Assembly: GCF_024684275.1 (NCBI RefSeq)
Contig: NZ_JAIKXF010000013.1
Span: forward strand, 1 to 9,171
Source of the DNA: Ruminococcus sp.
Lineage (GTDB): Bacteria > Bacillota_A > Clostridia > Oscillospirales > Ruminococcaceae
Length of the DNA: 9,171 nt
Reading direction: 5' to 3'
The translations under genes and the position numbers were made by a program. Of the stretch, positions 6,021 through 9,171 are shown piece after piece (position 1 is the first letter of the stretch; each line of letters begins with the position of its first letter). Under the pieces are notes generated by a model. That model saw only the letters and a program-made list of their open reading frames with translations. It made no database searches and was not told the DNA's origin.

Positions 6021-7217
6021 ATGAGTACAAAATCTATTTCAATGTGTGAGGGTAAAGGCAGCCTTTCACACAACAATCGTGAGTTCACTGCTAAGAACAT
6101 AGACAGCTCCAGAACACCAAACAATGTTGTGTTCGTTCAGCAGGCTCTGAGCGATGCTTATCATGAACTTTTTGATGAAGCGGTAGAGAAATATAACGCT
6201 AATCAGAAAAGAAAGGATCGTAAGATCGGTAACTACTTTGAACACCTGTTCAATCGCCTGCCGAGCAAGAGTGTTATTACAGGCACAAACAAGCATAAGA
6301 GCTTCTACGAACATCTCGTTTATATCGGAACGAGAAAAGACACCGCCGTCGGCACTCCTGATGCTGAGATAACGACTGAGTGCCTGCGTGAATATATGGA
6401 GGGATTTCAGCAGAGAAATCCTAACTTCTATGTGTTCAATGCGGTGCTGCATCTCGATGAATCCACACCGCACCTGCACATCAACTATATCCCCGTAGGT
6501 CACTTCACCCGTGGACTTGAAGTCCGCAATGCGAAGAACAAGGCTACGGAAGAAATGGGCTTCGGAAATGATGCGAAAGCGAATGAACGTTGGAGACGCA
6601 GTGAGTGGGATATTTTAAAGAATATTTGCAATGCTCACGGTATAGAAATATCCGAACCGAAGAAGTCCAGGGGTTACAGTTATAAGGTCGAGGAGTACGG
6701 CGAGCATCAGGACAAGATAAATGCTCTCAATGCTGAGATCGAAAGGCTCACCGCTGAGCGTGACGAGACAGTTGCCGAGTTTGAGAAACTGGCAAAGAAA
6801 AAAGTGAACATAGGCGAGATCGAGAGCATCGAAGCCAAGGAGTCTATGTTCGGCAAAAAGGTCACACTCTCTAAAGAGGACTATGACAAGCTCAGCGACA
6901 CCGCAAAGAAGTATGTCGCTATGGAGAAGAACATCAAAAAGCTGAAAAAAGAGCGTGACGCTGCCGTGCAGGAGCTTGGTACTGTGAAGCAGCAGTTTGA
7001 AGCTATTTCCTCGGAGCTTGCGGGCTACAAGAAGAAAGAGGAGGACGCTCATTACTTTAGCCGTAAGAAGCTGAATGCCGAAGCACAGCGTATCAAGCGT
7101 GAAGATCAGCTCTCCCGTGATTTACAGAAAGCAAGGGCGTTCATATCCGCTTGTGGACTTGCGGAGGATTTTGCCCGGTATAAGTTTAACAAAACAAGAA
7201 ATGCAGAGTTAGAATAA
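6021..7217 (+). CDS. mob: MobV-type relaxase (Pre/Mob plasmid recombination/mobilisation protein)
   Basis: The protein is 398 aa; ATG at 6021 has AAGGAG 10 bases upstream. AVLHLDESTPHLHINYIPV (141-159) holds the HxDExxPHxH signature of MobV relaxases: H144, D146, E147, P150, H151 and H153, which bind the metal used in strand nicking. The N-terminal H17-N-N-R20 followed by AKNIDSSRTPNN (24-35) fits MobV motif I. Residues about 228-375 are a long charged coiled coil with a break near 265-285, the usual dimerisation tail. These enzymes nick one strand at oriT and stay with the DNA end during transfer, using another element's secretion system. MobV oriT sites usually lie just upstream of the gene; the block there is full of hairpins, but no pMV158-like nick sequence is recognisable. 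No separate promoter is evident. Confidence 0.88.
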   Translation: MSTKSISMCEGKGSLSHNNREFTAKNIDSSRTPNNVVFVQQALSDAYHELFDEAVEKYNANQKRKDRKIGNYFEHLFNRLPSKSVITGTNKHKSFYEHLVYIGTRKDTAVGTPDAEITTECLREYMEGFQQRNPNFYVFNAVLHLDESTPHLHINYIPVGHFTRGLEVRNAKNKATEEMGFGNDAKANERWRRSEWDILKNICNAHGIEISEPKKSRGYSYKVEEYGEHQDKINALNAEIERLTAERDETVAEFEKLAKKKVNIGEIESIEAKESMFGKKVTLSKEDYDKLSDTAKKYVAMEKNIKKLKKERDAAVQELGTVKQQFEAISSELAGYKKKEEDAHYFSRKKLNAEAQRIKREDQLSRDLQKARAFISACGLAEDFARYKFNKTRNAELE

Positions 7218-7228
7218 AAGATAAAAAG

Positions 7229-7304
7229 CTACGGCATATCTCCGAAAGTGCTTGACAAAGATAGAATAGTGCGCTACAATGCTAAATACAGAGATATGCC
7301 GTAG
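7229..7304. repeat. 14-bp perfect inverted repeat enclosing the integrase promoter
   Basis: CTACGGCATATCTC (7229-7242) and its exact reverse complement GAGATATGCCGTAG (7291-7304) flank 48 bp containing the -35 and -10 elements. Arm centres are 62 bp apart, about six helical turns. Only read-through RNA from mob would contain both arms, since the promoter starts near 7287. It could be a paired operator, or a hairpin marking the end of the mob transcript; no T run follows. Confidence 0.7.
7252..7280 (+). promoter_or_regulatory. Integrase promoter
   Basis: TTGACA (7252-7257), a 17-bp spacer and TACAAT (7275-7280) give a near-consensus sigma-A promoter. Transcription would begin near 7287, about 40 nt before the TTG start. 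The -10 overlaps an in-frame ATG at 7279, which rules that ATG out as a start. Confidence 0.8.
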
Positions 7305-7326
7305 TGTAAATTTAGGAGGATTTACA

Positions 7327-8463
7327 TTGGCGAATATAACAAAACGCGGAAACACATTCCGCATCAGGGTGTTTGTCGGCTGCGATATGAACGGCAAACA
7401 GCTTGTAAAATCAACGACCTACACTCCACCTGACGGAGTGACACCAAAGAAAGCCGAAAAGCTCGCCCAGGAGTATGCTTTCGAGTTCGAGAGACACTGC
7501 AAAGGTTACTCTCAGCTCAATGAGAATATGCGTTTCTCCGAGCTTGCAGATTGGTATTTCACAAACTACGCTCCGCAGGAGCTGAAAGAAAGCACGATCT
7601 ACACCTACAAGGGGCAGTACAAGAATCACATCGAGCCTGTTCTCGGTAATGTCAAGGTAAAAGACATCAATGCTCCCAGGCTGACGCAGATAATGCAGTC
7701 CTATGACCTGAATCCTGCGACGGTAAAGAAGCTGTATGTCATAGTGCAGAGCATCTTCCGCAGAGGAGCAGAACAAGGCTTCATTCGTGACACTCCCTGC
7801 CGTAACGTGATACTGCCGAAGCGGAAGAAAAGCCGTAAAAACAAGGCTTTAGAGGAAGACAAGCTCAAAAGGTTCATGGAATACCTTGAAAGCAAGCCGT
7901 GGGACGAGGACTTCAAGCGTATCATCAAGGCTCTGCTGTACACGGGTATGCGTTCGGGAGAGTGCCTTGGACTTGCTTGGGAGGATATCGACTTTGAGAA
8001 CAACACTATCTCGATAAACCACACGTTGACCGATATAGGCGGCAAGCATGAGCTGACTGATCCTAAGACCGAGAGCAGTATCCGCATCATCGGTATGGGA
8101 CAGGAGCTGAAAAAGGTTCTTCTTGCACAGAAAGAGTATATCGAAAAGCTGAAATATGCCCTCGGTGATGATTTTGCACACCCTGAAATGGTGTTCGTAT
8201 CTGCAAGAGGGAACTACCGTGACCGCAATTCGGTCTATCAGTCTCTCAAACGCTTCACTAAAGGAACGGAATTTGAGGATATGACCCTGCATCAGCTCCG
8301 TCACTGTAACGCTACTATGCTCCTGAACAGCGGTATCGACCTGAAAGTCGTGTCCGAGCATCTTGGACACCGTGACGTAAACATTACCGCAGAAATCTAT
8401 GCTGATGTTCTGCGTAAAACAAAAGCCCGAACTGCCGAGCAGATCGAGCTGTGCCTGACATAA
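7327..8463 (+). CDS. int: Tyrosine recombinase (site-specific integrase)
   Basis: The protein is 378 aa from TTG 7327, which has AGGAGGA (7314-7320) six bases upstream. The ATG at 7279 in this frame lies within the promoter -10 and is rejected. Residues 1-60 (GNTFRIRVFVGCDMNGKQ...) are the arm-type DNA-binding domain seen in Tn916-family integrases. Residues about 66-165 are the SAM-like core-binding domain. The catalytic domain keeps R209 (YTGMRSGE), K247 (TDPKTES), H322 and R325 (LHQLRH), H348 (SEHLGH) and the nucleophile Y358 (AEIYADV), so the enzyme should be active. It cuts and rejoins the element and chromosomal attachment sites. It lies at the right end of the module, convergent with rpsI, which points to a target at or just past the rpsI 3' end. 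Three TTGACCA repeats downstream are likely arm-binding sites. Confidence 0.93.
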   Translation: MANITKRGNTFRIRVFVGCDMNGKQLVKSTTYTPPDGVTPKKAEKLAQEYAFEFERHCKGYSQLNENMRFSELADWYFTNYAPQELKESTIYTYKGQYKNHIEPVLGNVKVKDINAPRLTQIMQSYDLNPATVKKLYVIVQSIFRRGAEQGFIRDTPCRNVILPKRKKSRKNKALEEDKLKRFMEYLESKPWDEDFKRIIKALLYTGMRSGECLGLAWEDIDFENNTISINHTLTDIGGKHELTDPKTESSIRIIGMGQELKKVLLAQKEYIEKLKYALGDDFAHPEMVFVSARGNYRDRNSVYQSLKRFTKGTEFEDMTLHQLRHCNATMLLNSGIDLKVVSEHLGHRDVNITAEIYADVLRKTKARTAEQIELCLT

Positions 8464-8474
8464 AGGCAAATAAA

Positions 8475-8504
8475 AAAACCTCCCTGCGCGAACAGAGAGG
8501 TTTT
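8475..8504 (-). terminator. Bidirectional terminator between int and rpsI, best suited to the rpsI operon
   Basis: Arms 8475-8486 and 8493-8504 with a 6-nt loop form a 12-bp stem. In minus-strand RNA the one non-Watson-Crick pair is a G-U wobble and the stem runs into seven T residues, a strong terminator for rplM-rpsI. In plus-strand RNA the pair is a C-A mismatch and only four T residues follow, a weaker stop for int. Confidence 0.75.
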
Positions 8505-8507
8505 GAA

Positions 8508-8540
8508 TTGACCAAATGTTGACCAAAGAGCATTTGACCA
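8508..8540 (+). repeat. Three TTGACCA direct repeats, putative integrase arm-type binding sites
   Basis: TTGACCA occurs at 8508, 8519 and 8534, the first two extended to TTGACCAAA. Spacings are 11 and 15 bp. Short direct repeats just inside the end of an element and next to the integrase are typical of arm sites for integrases with an AP2-like N-terminal domain. No second cluster was found at the left side; only a partial TGGTCA occurs at 2953. Confidence 0.5.
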
Positions 8541-8549
8541 CTCGCAAAG

Positions 8550-8564
8550 TGCGTAAATACGCAA
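8550..8564. repeat. Near-palindromic 15-mer, candidate right attachment core (identical to 2904-2918)
   Basis: TGCGTAAATACGCAA matches 2904-2918 exactly and in the same orientation. It lies 17 bases past the rpsI stop codon and beyond the TTGACCA repeats, where an attR core is expected. It also belongs to the GCGTA motif class, so it may be a regulator site instead. Confidence 0.45.
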
Positions 8565-8580
8565 GTTTTGAGGTATCTGA

Positions 8581-8982
8581 TTATCTCTTTGAGAACTGAG
8601 GAGCACGACGAGCTGCTTTGAGACCGTACTTCTTTCTTTCCTTCATACGTGGGTCACGAGTAAGGAATCCAGCCTTTTTAAGCTCTGGTCTGAGTTCCTG
8701 ATCATAAACGAGAAGTGCTCTTGAAACGCCATGTCTGATAGCACCTGCCTGACCTGTAACTCCGCCGCCCTTAACTGTGCAGATTATATCGAATTTATCT
8801 GTAGTGCCTACTAATTCAAGAGGCTGACGAACGATAAGCTTCAAAGTATCAAGACCAAAGTAATCGTCTATTGATCTGCCGTTTATAGTAATATTTCCTG
8901 AACCGGGGTAAAGTCTAACTCTTGCTACAGAATTTTTTCTTCTACCTGTTCCGTAGTAATATTTGCTTTTTGATTCGTACAT
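8581..8982 (-). CDS. rpsI: 30S ribosomal protein S9 (uS9)
   Basis: The protein is 133 aa, full length for the family. The ATG at 8982 has AAGGAGG about 9 bases upstream. [20 protein letters not shown] at the N-terminus and [20 protein letters not shown] in the middle are S9 signatures. The end [20 protein letters not shown] then QFSKR is the conserved basic tail that reaches the decoding region of the 30S subunit. It follows rplM by 17 bases in the usual L13-S9 operon. The 3' end is intact although a mobile element abuts it, so insertion preserved the reading frame. Confidence 0.97.
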   Translation of the reverse strand: MYESKSKYYYGTGRRKNSVARVRLYPGSGNITINGRSIDDYFGLDTLKLIVRQPLELVGTTDKFDIICTVKGGGVTGQAGAIRHGVSRALLVYDQELRPELKKAGFLTRDPRMKERKKYGLKAARRAPQFSKR

Positions 8983-9000
8983 TTAAAGTCGCCTCCTTAA

Positions 9001-9171
9001 TTATAATGAATAAGCTTCAGGCTTCTGAGCCTCATGCTTATGAGCAGCATCTCTGTATGTTCTGAGACGCTTTATCTGATTTCTTCCCTGAGAATTGTTA
9101 GGAAGCATTCCGTTTACAGCGATCATCATTGCCTTTTCCGGCTTTGTAGCCATAAGTTCCTTGTAAGAAAC
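9001..9171 (-). CDS. rplM: 50S ribosomal protein L13 (uL13), 3' part only
   Basis: The last 56 codons plus TAA stop are present; the gene continues beyond the right window edge. YKELMATKPEKAMMIAVNGM, then LPNNSQGRNQIKRLRTYRDA and a final KHEAQKPEAYSL, match the L13 C-terminus (the conserved MLP.N..GR...K.L..Y....H.H..Q.P). L13 is an early 23S rRNA-binding assembly protein of the large subunit. It is upstream of rpsI in one transcript, the standard bacterial order. Confidence 0.95.
   Translation of the reverse strand, partial: VSYKELMATKPEKAMMIAVNGMLPNNSQGRNQIKRLRTYRDAAHKHEAQKPEAYSL

Larger units (their letters stand above)
2904..8564. mobile_element. Putative integrative mobilisable element downstream of rpsI (left boundary tentative)
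   Basis: The region holds DUF3987, excisionase-like HTH, CHC2 primase zinc finger, MobV relaxase and tyrosine integrase genes, all on one strand, with the integrase next to rpsI. No conjugation (type IV secretion) genes are visible, so transfer would need a helper. The coordinates given are the two exact copies of tgcgtaaatacgcaa at 2904-2918 and 8550-8564, which would make an element of about 5.65 kb. The 3' ends of ribosomal protein genes, including rpsI, are known targets of tyrosine integrases in Firmicutes. The left end may instead lie beyond the window, with the zinc-knuckle and restriction genes as cargo. The right end near rpsI is much firmer than the left. Confidence 0.5.

Noticed and set aside
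7279..7326. Longer integrase start at ATG 7279
   Set aside because: The ATG overlaps the -10 element, upstream of the expected transcript start, and the 16 extra residues include the inverted-repeat arm. TTG at 7327 has AGGAGGA.
8581..8605. Duplicate of the rpsI 3' end as the second attachment site
   Set aside because: I searched the window for another copy of the last bases of rpsI (ttatctctttgag and neighbours) and found none, so a site within rpsI cannot be shown here.

Overview
The window looks like a piece of a Clostridia (Ruminococcus-like, Oscillospirales) chromosome carrying an accessory integrative element. This is judged from moderate-to-low GC, strong AGGAGG-type ribosome binding sites, sigma-A promoters and the ribosomal proteins. 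The right edge is core chromosome: rplM (3' part) and rpsI on the minus strand. Immediately downstream of rpsI, convergent with it, lies a compact plus-strand integration/mobilisation module of about 5.5 kb.

Layout from left to right. (1) 1-1620, minus: most of a type IIG restriction-modification protein, with an N-terminal PD-(D/E)xK nuclease and a gamma-type adenine methyltransferase. It is cut by the window edge just before the expected NPPY motif. (2) 1766-2785, minus: a Cys-rich zinc-knuckle protein of unknown function, resembling DUF6076, driven by a near-consensus promoter. That promoter is embedded in a cluster of GCGTA motifs. (3) 2786-3061: a divergent control region with the GCGTA cluster and a structured leader. 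(4) 3062-5512, plus: a DUF3987 helicase/primase-like protein, a small excisionase-family HTH protein and a stand-alone CHC2 primase zinc finger. The last two are translationally coupled. (5) 5513-6020: a non-coding block dense in hairpins, including a 3-copy tandem repeat with compensatory stem changes. (6) 6021-7217: a MobV-type relaxase. (7) 7327-8463: a tyrosine integrase whose promoter lies inside a long inverted repeat. (8) 8464-8580: terminator, three TTGACCA repeats and a 15-bp near-palindrome. The 15-mer is repeated exactly at 2904-2918.

The gene set (replication-like proteins, excisionase-like HTH, relaxase, integrase, no type IV secretion genes seen) is that of an integrative mobilisable element. 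The integrase would excise and insert the DNA next to rpsI. The HTH protein would bias direction. The relaxase would nick an oriT, probably in or near the hairpin block. The DUF3987 and CHC2 proteins would help copy the transferred DNA. The left boundary is not settled: the 15-bp repeat suggests 2904-2918, but the zinc-knuckle gene and the restriction system may be cargo of a larger element ending outside the window.

The most interesting unexplained signals are the hairpin array before the relaxase, the recurrent GCGTAA motif in three intergenic regions, the alternative-pairing inverted repeats at 4530-4589 and the inverted repeat enclosing the integrase promoter.
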